Shown in pieces: positions 39,895 through 51,118 of a stretch of 64,000 bases of DNA (its first letter is position 1; each line of letters begins with the position of its first letter). A program made the translations under genes and the position numbers. The notes beneath the pieces are model-generated. The model did not search any database. It was not told the origin of the DNA and saw nothing but the letters and a program-made list of their open reading frames with translations. The DNA is taken from contig DATATB010000137.1 in the NCBI GenBank assembly GCA_036268995.1, forward strand, positions 85,757-149,756, given 5' to 3'. The DNA comes from DATATB01 sp036268995. GTDB lineage: Bacteria > Planctomycetota > Planctomycetia > Pirellulales > PNKZ01.

Positions 39895-41310
39895 ATGGCG
39901 ATGAAAGACCCGCCGCTGACCAGCCCGGCCCCTGGCGGCCCGACCATCAAACCGCTGGGGGGCGCCAAGCCGGCGAGCCCGCCCGCCGACAAGCAGGGCA
40001 AAGAGCCGCCGAAGGATCGCGAAAAAGACAAGGCCAGCCCCAAGCCGCCGGCCGCGGCCAAGGAGGCCAAGCCCGGCACGCGGCTGACGTCGGTCGATGC
40101 GTATCGCGGCCTGGTCATGCTGCTGATGGCATCGGCCGGTTTTGGTTTTAAGCTCGTTGCCGAGACGTTTCCAGTCATCTGGAACATGAAGGGATTCCTA
40201 TATTGGCCGTATCCTAACCAACCACCATCGCCCTGGCCTGGCCTTGCCGATCAGTTTAGCCATGTCGCGTGGCAGGGCTGCGCGATTTGGGACCTGATCC
40301 AGCCGTCATTCATGTTCCTGGTGGGCGTGGCGATGCCGTTTTCGTATGCGGCACGTCGAGCCAAGGGCAACTCGTACCTTGGTACTCTGGGGCACGCCGC
40401 GGTGCGCTGCGTGATGCTCGTGCTGTTGGCGATTCTGCTTGCAAGCCAGGGGCACAAGCAGACGGAGTTTGTCTTCACCAACGTGCTGGCTCAAATCGGG
40501 CTGGGATATCTGTTCGTGTTTCTGCTGGTCAATCGCGGCATGATCTTGCAGACGCTGACCCTGGTCGCCGTGCTGGGCGGCTACGGCTACCTGTTTTATC
40601 AGCACCCGCTGCCGGGGCCCGACTACGACTATGCCGCGGTCGGCGCGCAGCCGAAAGATTTGCTGCCGGGCGAGCAGGGGCATTGGAGCAAGAACACGAA
40701 CTTCGCAGCCGAGGTCGACCGCAAGTTCCTCAATCTGTTTCCGCGCAAAGAGCCGTTCCGATTCAATCCGGCCGGCTATTGCACGCTGAACTTCATTCCG
40801 TCGATCGCCACGATGCTCTTGGGCTTGATGGCCGGCGAACTATTGCGCGGCGCCCAGACGCAGCAGCGCAAAGTGCTATGGCTGATCGCCGGCGGAGCCG
40901 TGTGCCTGGCCGCAGGCTTAGGGTTGGGACTGACGATCGTGCCAATCGTCAAAAAGATCTGGACGCCCAGTTGGGCGCTGGTGAGCGGGGCCGCGGCCCT
41001 GTGGCTGCTGGCCGCCATGTACTGGATCATCGATGTTCGCGGTTTCCGCCGTTGGGCCTATCCGCTGGTGGTGGTCGGGGCCAACTCGATCCTGATGTAC
41101 CTGATGAGCTCTTTGATGTCGGTTTGGATCGTGGCGAACCTGCGCACTATTTTCGGGCCGGAAGCGCTCGGGGGTGCGTTCGGGACGATTGCGGTGCCGG
41201 CCCTGCTCGACGTCGCCTATGCGCCGATCATCCGCAGCCTGGCCGTGTTGGCCGTGCTGTGGATGATCTGCTTCTGGCTCTATCGCCAACGGGTCTTTAT
41301 CAAGATCTGA
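39895..41310 (+). CDS. DUF5009 / heparan N-acetyltransferase-like membrane protein
   Basis: A 471-residue integral membrane protein. A Pro/Lys-rich cytosolic N-terminus (residues 1-60) leads into RLTSVDAYRGLVMLLM, the start signature of the HGSNAT/DUF5009 acyltransferase family. About ten hydrophobic helices follow, with GANSILMYLMSSLMS near the C-terminus. Eukaryotic relatives transfer acetyl groups across a membrane onto glucosamine; planctomycetes carry many homologs of unknown substrate. A large periplasmic loop lies at about 225-300. Monocistronic. Confidence 0.85.
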   Translation: MAMKDPPLTSPAPGGPTIKPLGGAKPASPPADKQGKEPPKDREKDKASPKPPAAAKEAKPGTRLTSVDAYRGLVMLLMASAGFGFKLVAETFPVIWNMKGFLYWPYPNQPPSPWPGLADQFSHVAWQGCAIWDLIQPSFMFLVGVAMPFSYAARRAKGNSYLGTLGHAAVRCVMLVLLAILLASQGHKQTEFVFTNVLAQIGLGYLFVFLLVNRGMILQTLTLVAVLGGYGYLFYQHPLPGPDYDYAAVGAQPKDLLPGEQGHWSKNTNFAAEVDRKFLNLFPRKEPFRFNPAGYCTLNFIPSIATMLLGLMAGELLRGAQTQQRKVLWLIAGGAVCLAAGLGLGLTIVPIVKKIWTPSWALVSGAAALWLLAAMYWIIDVRGFRRWAYPLVVVGANSILMYLMSSLMSVWIVANLRTIFGPEALGGAFGTIAVPALLDVAYAPIIRSLAVLAVLWMICFWLYRQRVFIKI

Positions 41311-41666
41311 GCGGCTGAGAGCCGCACACCGGCGGTTTCTATTCGCTGGGACTCCCCCGGCTGACGCCTGGGGGCTCGCCTTACGCGCGCTTCGCCGTAG
41401 CGGAAGTCGTGAGACTTCCGAGGGATTTTGCGGATGAGCCAGCCACGGAATTCTCACGAATTCCGCCACTTGGCTACGAATTACGCGCGCTAGCGATCGG
41501 TAACTTTGCGCGATCGTTAAATCTTCGCGCCGGCGCCATTTCATTTGCTTTTGGCTGATTAAAGATCAGCCGCGGCGCACCCCGATGCACTTACCGGGGC
41601 GCCATTTCCCGAATTTACGGCGCGGTCGGTAGATCCCTTGCGCCAAGCATCTTTAGGGCACGCATC
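41311..41666. other. Intergenic with several palindromic repeats, no gene
   Basis: Apart from the two hairpins annotated separately, it holds a GC-rich stem around 41352-41374 (CCCCCGGC, TGAC, GCC-GGGGG). It also holds two related flanks, TTACGCGCGCTTCG (41381-41394) and a reverse-oriented counterpart near 41475-41490. The layout looks like a compound REP/BIME-type element. The FadL-like gene starts at the right end. Confidence 0.5.
41401..41465. repeat. Paired perfect hairpins (REP-like element)
   Basis: CGGAAGTC-GTGA-GACTTCCG lies at 41401-41420 and CGGAATTC-TCAC-GAATTCCG at 41446-41465. Each is a perfect 8-bp stem with a 4-base loop. The two loops are reverse complements of each other, so the elements are one family in opposite orientation. 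Confidence 0.7.
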
Positions 41667-43013
41667 ATGAAACTGGTTCGGGTGAAGGCGGGCGGCGTGA
41701 AATACATTGCTCCGTTGGCGGCGCTTGCGCTGCTGATGGCCATCGGCACCAGTGCCTCGGCCCAGGGTATCCTGCTGCCGTTTGCCGGCCCGATCAACCA
41801 GTCGATGGGCGGAGCGTCCACGGCGGCACCGATTGATGCGGCCGGTGCCATGTTTTGGAACCCGGCGTCGATCAGCGGGCTGCAAAGTTCGGAAATGTCG
41901 CTCGGCCTGGGCATGGTGCTGCCGACGACTTCGGTCGCGTCGACGGCCACGATCCCCGGCGTGGGAACCTTCTCGGGCAGCACGCAAAGCCAGCCTGGCG
42001 TGATGCCCATCCCGACCATGGCCTTCGTCAAGAAATCCGACGACAGCGCCTGGACGTACGGCATTGGCGTATTCAGCCTGGGCGGTTTCAGCACCAATTA
42101 CCCGGCCAGTCCGTTCCCGACCGCCACCAGCAATCCGATTCTCACGCCCCAACCGCCCAACGGCGCCGGTTTGGGATCCGTCTATGCGATGAGCCAGATT
42201 TACCAGATCGCGCCGACCATCTCGTGCGCGGTGACGGATCGGCTGTCGATCGGCGTGACGCCGACGATCAGCCTCGCGTACCTCGACATGAGCCCGCTCG
42301 TATTTTCGCCGCCGAATCCGCCGGTGGCGGCCGGCGGCGCGGCTCAGTATGGCCCCGGCTTTGGCACGCGGTTCAACTGGGGCGGCGGCGTGAACCTCGG
42401 AGCCTACTACATCCTCAACGACGCTTGGCATTTCGGCGCCACGATCAAAAGCCCACAGTGGTACGAGCCCATCCGCATCAACTCGCAAAATCAGGCGGGC
42501 GGCCCGACGCAGTCGAAGCTCGACTTTCAAATGCCGATGGTCCTCTCCTTCGGCACGGCCTACACGGGCTTTCAGCGGCTGATCGTGGACCTTGATCTGC
42601 GGTATTTCGATTACGCCAATGCCCACGGTTTCAGCCAGTCGGGCTTTCTGTCCAATGGTGCGGTGGCCGGGCTGGGTTGGCAAAGCGTCTTCGGCCTGGC
42701 CTTGGGCGGCCAGTACCTGCTCACCGACCGCTGGACCGTGCGGATGGGCTACAGCTACAACTCGAATCCCGTTCCCAATTCGCAATCCGAGTTCAACGTC
42801 GCCTCGCCCTTGATCTATCAGAACATCATCAGCATGGGTTTTTCCGTGCTGATTGTCAGCAACGTGAAGGCCAACCTGGCCTACTCGCACGCCTTCCAGA
42901 ATTCGATCACCGGCCCGATCTACACGGCTGCCAACGCGCCGATTCCCGGCACTTCGGTGACCAACACCGTGTCGTCCGACCTGCTGCAAGCCGGCCTCAG
43001 CGTGTTGTTCTAA
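41667..43013 (+). CDS. FadL/OmpP1-like outer membrane transport protein
   Basis: A 448-residue protein. A signal peptide (about 1-32, cleavage after SASA) is followed by the FadL-family N-terminus: NQSMGGASTAAPIDAAGAMFWNPASIS. The remainder alternates short amphipathic beta strands and Gly/Asn-rich turns, ending in a strand with terminal Phe (LQAGLSVLF), as in outer membrane barrels. FadL-like channels move long-chain fatty acids or other hydrophobic compounds through the outer membrane. Preceded by the hairpin region and followed by a GC-rich stem. Not linked by operon structure to the lipid cluster 6 kb away. Confidence 0.88.
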   Translation: MKLVRVKAGGVKYIAPLAALALLMAIGTSASAQGILLPFAGPINQSMGGASTAAPIDAAGAMFWNPASISGLQSSEMSLGLGMVLPTTSVASTATIPGVGTFSGSTQSQPGVMPIPTMAFVKKSDDSAWTYGIGVFSLGGFSTNYPASPFPTATSNPILTPQPPNGAGLGSVYAMSQIYQIAPTISCAVTDRLSIGVTPTISLAYLDMSPLVFSPPNPPVAAGGAAQYGPGFGTRFNWGGGVNLGAYYILNDAWHFGATIKSPQWYEPIRINSQNQAGGPTQSKLDFQMPMVLSFGTAYTGFQRLIVDLDLRYFDYANAHGFSQSGFLSNGAVAGLGWQSVFGLALGGQYLLTDRWTVRMGYSYNSNPVPNSQSEFNVASPLIYQNIISMGFSVLIVSNVKANLAYSHAFQNSITGPIYTAANAPIPGTSVTNTVSSDLLQAGLSVLF

Positions 43014-43024
43014 TCGCGGCTAAG

Positions 43025-43046
43025 CCCACGGACTGCGGTCCGTGGG
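43025..43046. terminator. Hairpin after the FadL-like gene
   Basis: A 9-bp stem CCCACGGAC/GTCCGTGGG with loop TGCG lies 11 bases after the stop. There is no T run, so it may be a repeat acting as an mRNA end rather than a classic terminator. Confidence 0.45.
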
Positions 43047-43158
43047 GGTTCGCCACCACCTAGCTGGTTCAATTGCCAGTCGCCCGCTGCTACAATGCGG
43101 CCCTTGGCGTGTTCGCGCCAGTTGCCGCATTGACCTCTCAGCCAGGCGGGCCCGCGCC

Positions 43159-46100
43159 GTGTCTCTGTCGATTGCAAAGTTCCTCGAGGGGCTGTCCCAA
43201 GTCGGTTTGCTTCCGCCAGCCGATATCGAAACGCTGCGGGCGGCTTCGGCGGCAAAGCTCGGCGACGATGCCGATGCGCTGGCCCGCGAACTGGTCGAGC
43301 AAGGCAAGCTCTCGCGCTTCCAGGCCGCAGCCGTCTACCAGGGCCGGTCCGAAGCGCTCGTGCTGGGCAATTACCTGGTCATCGATAAGCTCGGCGCCGG
43401 CGGCATGGGCCAGGTGTTTCGAGCCCGGCATCGCCGCATGGATCGCGTCGTGGCGCTCAAGGTGCTGCCCAAGAAGCTGCTGGGCTCGCCCGACGCCGTG
43501 GCCCGCTTCCAGCGCGAGGTGAAGGCCGCCGCGCGGCTCACGCATCAGCATATTGTCACCGCTTACGACGCCGACGAAGCGGCCGGCATGCACTACCTCG
43601 TGATGGAATACGTCGAGGGGCAGGACCTGTCGGCCATCGTCAAGTCGCAAGGCCCGATGAGCGTGGCTCAGGCCATCGGCTGCGTCGTGCAGGCCGCTCG
43701 CGGGCTGGAGCACGCCCACGCGCAGGGCATCATTCACCGCGACGTAAAACCCTCGAACCTGCTGCTCGATAAGCAGGGCACGGTCAAGATTCTGGACATG
43801 GGCCTGGCCCGGTTTGACAACCCGCTGGCCGAGGGCGGCTCCGACGACGGGCTCACGGCGGCCGGCAGCGTGATGGGCACGGTCGATTTCATGTCGCCCG
43901 AGCAGGCCCTGGACACGAAGCACGCCGATGCCCGCAGCGACATCTACAGCCTCGGGTGTACGCTGTATTACCTGCTGTCTGGAAAAAAGCCGTACGACGC
44001 CGACACTTCGATGAAAAAGCTCGTGGCACATCGCGAAGCGCCGATCCCCTCGCTGGCGCAAGCCCGGCCGGATGTGCCGGCCGCGCTCGAGCCGGTGTAT
44101 CGCAAGATGGTTGCGAAGCGGCCCGAGCAGCGCTACGCCACGATGCGTGAAGTCCGCGAAGCGCTCGAAGCCGTGCAAGCCGGCCGCGCCCCAGCGGCCG
44201 CCGCGCCAATCGCCCTTGCGCCGGCTCCCAAAGTCGCCGCGGCCCTGCCCACAAGCCCGGCCACGGACTTGCCCAGCGGCACGCACACCTCGAAGAAAAA
44301 GAAGGCCCCGGCAGCCCGCTCGAAAACGCCGTTGATCGCGGCCGGCGCAGCCGTAGTCTTGCTCTTGGCGATCGGCGGCTGGCTTGTGCCCAGCATGCTC
44401 TCCAAAGCCCCGGTGGACGACCCACCGACAGCCGAAGCCACCGCTACGCCGAGCGCCGCAGACTCCGTCGTGGCGAGCGTCGCGAAATCCCCCGTGGCGA
44501 GCCGGGAGCGTCAGCGACCGGAGTCCCCCGCGGCACCAAGCGATTCCCCAACGACAAAAAAAGTCGGCACAGCGGCGGCCATGTCGCCGAAGGCCGCACT
44601 GCCGACGAGTGCGCCGCCAACAACCAATTCCGCCGACCGCCGCGCCGGCGAGTGGGCGCTTGGCCTGGGTGGCAACATTCTCGTCGCCGAGGGGGACGCG
44701 AAGCCGGTGGAGATCCGCTCGGCGGCCGCGTTGCCGCGGGATGAATCGTGGCACGTTAATGCCATCAATCTATTGGGCAACTCGGGCGTGACCGATGACT
44801 CGCTCGCGGTGGTCGAGGGCCTGCGCCGCTGCCGAAGCATCAACTTGAGCCGGACCCCCGTTACGGATGCGGGCATGCGGCACCTGACCGGCATCAAAAG
44901 CCTCGAGCACGTCGCAGTGTCGGGAACGACCGTCGGCGACGCGGGCTTCGAACAACTGGCGGGCTTGGACTTGCACGCGATCCAGGCCAACGAAACGGCG
45001 ATTACCGATCGCTCGCTTGAACTTTTCCGTGGGTTCAAAGCGCTGGTGGTCCTGCATTTGAATCACACGAAGATCACCGATGCGGGAATCGCGCAGCTGC
45101 GCGATTTGCACTTGATCGATATGGCGATCGACGACACAGGCGTGAGCGATGCCGCGGTGATGCAGTTGGCCGAAAGCGGCTCGATCGAGGTGCTGCGATT
45201 GAAAGACGCTGCGGTCAACGACCGTAGCGCGGCCGCGCTGGCGAAGCTTCCCAAGCTCTGGATGTTGATCTTGCGCAATACAAGCGTTTCGGACGCGATC
45301 GTTCCGGTGCTCAAATCGCTGTCCAAGCTGCGCGAGTTGGACGTGGCAGGCACGAACATCACGCAGGCCGGCTTCGACGAGCTGAAATCGGCCTTGCCCA
45401 ACGCCAAAATCGAATGGTCGCCCAAGCCGGTCGGCGTCCCCGCGGTTTCTATTCCGGCTGTCGCTCCGCGGGCTAGCGCCTTGCCGGAAATTCCATTCAG
45501 CGCGGCGATTGAGCGCAAAGCGGCTGAGTGGGTTCTGAGCGTCGGCGGCAAGGTGGAAATTGCCATAAATGGCGAGAAGGTAATACCGCTCACGCGCGGC
45601 GATCCGCTCCCCGCACAGCAGTTCACCGTTTCCGCGGTCAACCTCTCCAAGCTGCGGCAGGTTGACGACCAGTCGCTCGTCAATCTTGACGGCTTGAGCC
45701 ATTTGGACAACTTGGAACTGTGGGACACGCCAATCACAGACGCGGCGGGCGCGCATATTCGTGTCCACATCTGGCTGAAGGCACTTTTCGTGCCGACGAC
45801 TGCGTTTGGAGATGCCGGCGCCGAGCAAATTGCTACGCTCCAACAGCTAAGACTGATCGATGCGAGCAACACTCGCATTACGGACCGCGGTGCCCAGAGC
45901 CTCGCGCGAATCAAGTCGCTCAAAACGATCTGGCTCCGATCCACCGGGATCACTGACGACGGTGTGGCCAACCTGAGCCAACTGCAACTTGATCGCATCG
46001 GGCTCCAAGGGACTCGGATAACGGACGGGGCGCTAAAACGCCTTTCAATGTGCACAAGCCTGGGAGTGGCGCTCTTGGAGGACACCGCTGTTACCGACAG

Positions 46101-48027
46101 GGGCGTCGCCTTACTGGCGGCACTTCATCTGCGGGGACTGCGGCTGCAGGGGACCGGAATCACCGACCGCAGCATCGAGACACTGGCCAGCATGAAGTCG
46201 CTTACGGAGCTCTCGCTGAGCGATCCGTCAATCACGAACGCCGGCTACGAGAAGCTGCGCGCTGCGCTGCCCGGGTGCAAGGTGGAGTGGTCGCCCGCCC
46301 AGCCTGCCCACGCGGCCGCATCTGCGCCAACAACAGTCGTGCCGCTGGATCGCTCGGGCCGGCTGGCCGTGCCGGCGGATAGCGAGCGGCGGAAGGCGGC
46401 CGAGGCGGTCAAGGAGGTGTTTGGCGAGGAGCTGTCGCATGCCAAGAAGGCGGAAGACAAGCAGGCGCTGGCCGAAAAGCTGTTGAAGAAGGCCCAAGAG
46501 ACGCGCGACGACGCGGCTTCGGCCTACGCGATGCTGGAGCAAGCGCGCAGCCTGGCCATCGACGCGGCCGATGCGCCGCTGCTGGCCAAGATCGCCACGG
46601 AGCTGGGCTCGCGCTTCGACGTCGACCCGCTGGAGCTGCTGGCGGACGATCTGGAAAAGGCTAACCAAAAATCGCATCCCTCGGCAGCCTTTAAGTCGAT
46701 TGCCGAAACGGCGCTCGAGCAAGTGGACGATGCGCTGGCCGCCGATCAGTTTCCGGTGGCCAAGCGTTTGAGCGACGTGGCCCTTTCGGCCGCTCGCAAG
46801 GCGAAGGATCCGGCGGTGCTCAAAAGTGCCATCGACCGCAACAAGGGCATGACGACGATCAAGCAGCAGTGGGAAGCGGCCGAGGAAGCCAAGGAAACCT
46901 TGGCCAAAACGCCCGACGATCCGGATGCCAATCTGGCCGTCGGCCGTTATTTGTGCTTCGTCAAAGGCGACTGGCCGACCGGCTTTGCCAAGCTGGCCAA
47001 AGGCAGCGACGCGGTGCTCAAGGATCTCGGGGCCAAAAGCGCGGCCGATCCGCAGGACGCAGCCGGTCAGGCCGAGCTGGGCGAGGCCTGGGCCAAGGCG
47101 GCCGATGCGGCCAAGAGCAAGGCCAAGGCGGAACTCCAGGCCGGGGCTCGCTATTGGCTATCAAAGGCCCTGCCGGCCGCCACCGGCCTTTCGAAGGCCA
47201 AAATCGAGCAGCGGCTCAAGCAGCTCGAAGGCCCAGCCGGCGCCGCGGCCAGCAAAGCTGCGCGTCGCCCGGCGGGTGGAACGCTGGCCCAGCAACTGGC
47301 CCGCGACCGAGCGGCCGCCGAATGGGTGCTGGGCCTGCGCGGCAAGGTGGGCATCATGGCGCCGTATCTTGCCGGCGAGGCGACGATCGAACTGGCCTCC
47401 GAGTTGCCGCCCCAGCCCTTTGCGCTGGTCCATATCGACCTGTTCCAGAACAAACAGCTTACTGACGATGCGCTCAAGCATCTCGAAGGGCTGACGAACC
47501 TCACGTATTTACGGCTCGAGGCCTCGCCAATCGGGGACGCCGGCTTGGAGCACATCAAAGATCTGACGAATCTTGCACACCTGCACATTAATACGACGAA
47601 GGTCACGGACGCGGGGCTGGCGAACATTCGCGGGCTTGTCAATTTGCGCGAGCTGGTATTTTCCAATCTGCCGAAGGTCACGAATGCCGGCCTTGAGACG
47701 CTCACGAATTTGAAGAACGTGACGACCATCTACCTGGCCAATACCGGCGTCAATGATACCGGCCTGGCGAGCCTCAAGAATTTCCCGCAGCTTGAAATCC
47801 TGGGGCTGAATTTCACGGCTGTCACCGACGCCGGCCTCGATAAGCTTCGCGTGCTCACGCAGCTTCGCACGCTTGATCTGTCGGATAGCAAGATCACCGA
47901 AGCCGGGCTGCCCAAGCTATATCCATTGCAGTCGCTACGGGAGTTGAAGCTCCGCAACATCAAGCTGAGCGACGCGGCGATTGCCAAGCTGCAAGCGGCC
48001 CTACCGCAGTGCAAGATTCAATTCTGA
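43159..48027 (+). CDS. Ser/Thr protein kinase fused to leucine-rich-repeat modules
   Basis: A protein of about 1622 residues. The kinase domain is at about 70-345: glycine loop GAGGMG, VALKVL Lys, HRDVKPSN catalytic loop, DMG in place of DFG, and SPEQ. A Pro/Ala linker precedes one membrane helix (about 391-412). The extracytoplasmic part has three modules. Each opens with a similar AEW-x-L-x-L/V-x-G motif (near 495, 795 and 1390) and continues with 23-24-residue LRRs of the pattern L-x-x-T-x-I/V-T-D-A-G-L. The second and third modules are separated by a helical region (about 1070-1380). GTG at 43159 is preferred (AGGCGGG upstream, conserved start LSIAKFLEGL). The frame is open to 43042. Typical planctomycete kinase with a putative ligand-binding ectodomain. 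Confidence 0.88.
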   Translation: MSLSIAKFLEGLSQVGLLPPADIETLRAASAAKLGDDADALARELVEQGKLSRFQAAAVYQGRSEALVLGNYLVIDKLGAGGMGQVFRARHRRMDRVVALKVLPKKLLGSPDAVARFQREVKAAARLTHQHIVTAYDADEAAGMHYLVMEYVEGQDLSAIVKSQGPMSVAQAIGCVVQAARGLEHAHAQGIIHRDVKPSNLLLDKQGTVKILDMGLARFDNPLAEGGSDDGLTAAGSVMGTVDFMSPEQALDTKHADARSDIYSLGCTLYYLLSGKKPYDADTSMKKLVAHREAPIPSLAQARPDVPAALEPVYRKMVAKRPEQRYATMREVREALEAVQAGRAPAAAAPIALAPAPKVAAALPTSPATDLPSGTHTSKKKKAPAARSKTPLIAAGAAVVLLLAIGGWLVPSMLSKAPVDDPPTAEATATPSAADSVVASVAKSPVASRERQRPESPAAPSDSPTTKKVGTAAAMSPKAALPTSAPPTTNSADRRAGEWALGLGGNILVAEGDAKPVEIRSAAALPRDESWHVNAINLLGNSGVTDDSLAVVEGLRRCRSINLSRTPVTDAGMRHLTGIKSLEHVAVSGTTVGDAGFEQLAGLDLHAIQANETAITDRSLELFRGFKALVVLHLNHTKITDAGIAQLRDLHLIDMAIDDTGVSDAAVMQLAESGSIEVLRLKDAAVNDRSAAALAKLPKLWMLILRNTSVSDAIVPVLKSLSKLRELDVAGTNITQAGFDELKSALPNAKIEWSPKPVGVPAVSIPAVAPRASALPEIPFSAAIERKAAEWVLSVGGKVEIAINGEKVIPLTRGDPLPAQQFTVSAVNLSKLRQVDDQSLVNLDGLSHLDNLELWDTPITDAAGAHIRVHIWLKALFVPTTAFGDAGAEQIATLQQLRLIDASNTRITDRGAQSLARIKSLKTIWLRSTGITDDGVANLSQLQLDRIGLQGTRITDGALKRLSMCTSLGVALLEDTAVTDRGVALLAALHLRGLRLQGTGITDRSIETLASMKSLTELSLSDPSITNAGYEKLRAALPGCKVEWSPAQPAHAAASAPTTVVPLDRSGRLAVPADSERRKAAEAVKEVFGEELSHAKKAEDKQALAEKLLKKAQETRDDAASAYAMLEQARSLAIDAADAPLLAKIATELGSRFDVDPLELLADDLEKANQKSHPSAAFKSIAETALEQVDDALAADQFPVAKRLSDVALSAARKAKDPAVLKSAIDRNKGMTTIKQQWEAAEEAKETLAKTPDDPDANLAVGRYLCFVKGDWPTGFAKLAKGSDAVLKDLGAKSAADPQDAAGQAELGEAWAKAADAAKSKAKAELQAGARYWLSKALPAATGLSKAKIEQRLKQLEGPAGAAASKAARRPAGGTLAQQLARDRAAAEWVLGLRGKVGIMAPYLAGEATIELASELPPQPFALVHIDLFQNKQLTDDALKHLEGLTNLTYLRLEASPIGDAGLEHIKDLTNLAHLHINTTKVTDAGLANIRGLVNLRELVFSNLPKVTNAGLETLTNLKNVTTIYLANTGVNDTGLASLKNFPQLEILGLNFTAVTDAGLDKLRVLTQLRTLDLSDSKITEAGLPKLYPLQSLRELKLRNIKLSDAAIAKLQAALPQCKIQF

Positions 48028-48060
48028 CGGTTTGCCTCCGCGCTTCCGCGGCACGAGTCG

Positions 48061-48140
48061 GGGAGGGCGTGGCTCCTGCCGAGCCGGAAACGACGAGTAC
48101 CGTCACGTCGAGCTCGGCTCGGCAGGAGCCTCGCCCTCCC
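48061..48140. repeat. Inverted repeat (GEAPAEP-type dispersed element)
   Basis: Arms of 26 bases at 48061-48086 and 48115-48140 match at 25 positions in inverted orientation. The right arm forms the 3' end of the methionine sulfoxide reductase gene, encoding WEGEAPAEP. It may fold as a terminator for the two convergent genes. Confidence 0.75.
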
Positions 48141-48603
48141 AATTGAAGTCTGAGCCGACTAGTAGCAGCTGGACGAGTTCTTCCAGCCCGCGGGCATCGG
48201 TGCCGTCGAAGCGGGCCAGACGGGGGCTGTCGAGATCCAAGACTCCCAGCAGGTGCTGGCCGGCCAGCATGGGGACGACGATTTCCGATTGCGAGACTTC
48301 GTCGCAGGCGATGTGGCCGGGGAACTGGTGGACGTCGCGCACGATCACCGTCTCGCGCCGCTGAGCAGCCGAGCCGCATACGCCGCGGCCCAGCTCGATG
48401 CGCACGCAGGCCGGCCGGCCTTGAAACGGCCCGAGCACGAGCTGCCCCTGCTTGAGCAGATAAAAGCCCGCCCAATTTAGCTCCGGCAGCGTGTGGTACA
48501 CCAGCGCCGCGCAGTTGGCCATGTTCGCCAGGAAATCGCGCTCGTCAGCGAGCAGGGCGGCAAGGTCGGCAGTCAGGCGATCGTAGTCGGTCATGGAAGG
48601 CAT
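48103..48603 (-). CDS. msrC: Free methionine-(R)-sulfoxide reductase (GAF type)
   Basis: A 166-residue GAF-domain enzyme that reduces free methionine-R-sulfoxide. The three characteristic Cys residues are present: counted from the inner ATG at 48594 they are at 63, 73 and 97. The 10- and 24-residue spacings match the known YebR/MsrC enzymes. The core motifs GRGVCGSAA and IVVPML are intact. Start is at 48603 or 48594; the frame is open to 48669. The last 13 or so codons (GEAPAEPSST) come from a dispersed repeat and replace the natural end. Thiol-based antioxidant repair in the cytosol. Confidence 0.9.
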   Translation of the reverse strand: MPSMTDYDRLTADLAALLADERDFLANMANCAALVYHTLPELNWAGFYLLKQGQLVLGPFQGRPACVRIELGRGVCGSAAQRRETVIVRDVHQFPGHIACDEVSQSEIVVPMLAGQHLLGVLDLDSPRLARFDGTDARGLEELVQLLLVGSDFNWEGEAPAEPSST

Positions 48604-48662
48604 GATGAAGTAGGAATGACGAATGACAGCAGTTCCAAAGCCTGTGGCTGACAACTGGGAAC

Positions 48663-48728
48663 GGAACACTAATTTGCGCTAATTCCCGCTAATTTCGATC
48701 AGTGTCAATTAGCGCCGATTAGTGTTCC
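48663..48728. repeat. Imperfect palindrome, AT-rich dispersed repeat
   Basis: Left arm 48663-48684 and right arm 48707-48728 match at 20 of 22 positions (GGAACACTAAT...GCGCTAATT). Further TAATT phrases fill the centre. It lies between the reductase gene and thrS and is far more AT-rich than the genes, so it is probably a member of a dispersed family. Confidence 0.65.
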
Positions 48729-48912
48729 TGAATTGAAGGTCCAGAAATTGGTAGTCTGGATGATGAATGGAATACGAGGCCGGTGCGCGGGCCTCTGCAT
48801 TGTACTGGCGGGGGGCGGGCCGGTATATTTTGCGTTGTCTGCCGCCGCGCATCCTTTGTTTCGATGCGCCGGGCGAGCGGAGCATTCGCAGGCCGTTTTT
48901 GATAAGGAAATC

Positions 48913-50913
<2,001 letters not shown>

Positions 50914-51118
50914 GGCCGGCGCCGCGATTTCCGGCGGCGGGCGTGCCGGGGATGCGGCCTTTACCGGCTAATGGGGCCGGGTCGGCTCGTCGGACCGACG
51001 GTCGACCGGGGTGTGCCGGAAACCGGGAAAAAAGAAGTTGACGGGCCTGGAAACCCTGTCCGATACTTGGATACGTGTCGAAAAAACCAGCACTTTTGTC
51101 CCGATAGGAGTTTTTGCG

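Noticed and set aside
41559..42989. 476-codon ORF antisense to the FadL-like gene
   Set aside because: A shadow frame rich in Arg, Gly and His; the sense strand encodes a clear outer membrane protein.
51011..51118. Upstream start for infC
   Set aside because: Gives a basic tail absent from IF-3 proteins and has no ribosome binding site; AGGAG is placed for the ATC at 51119.
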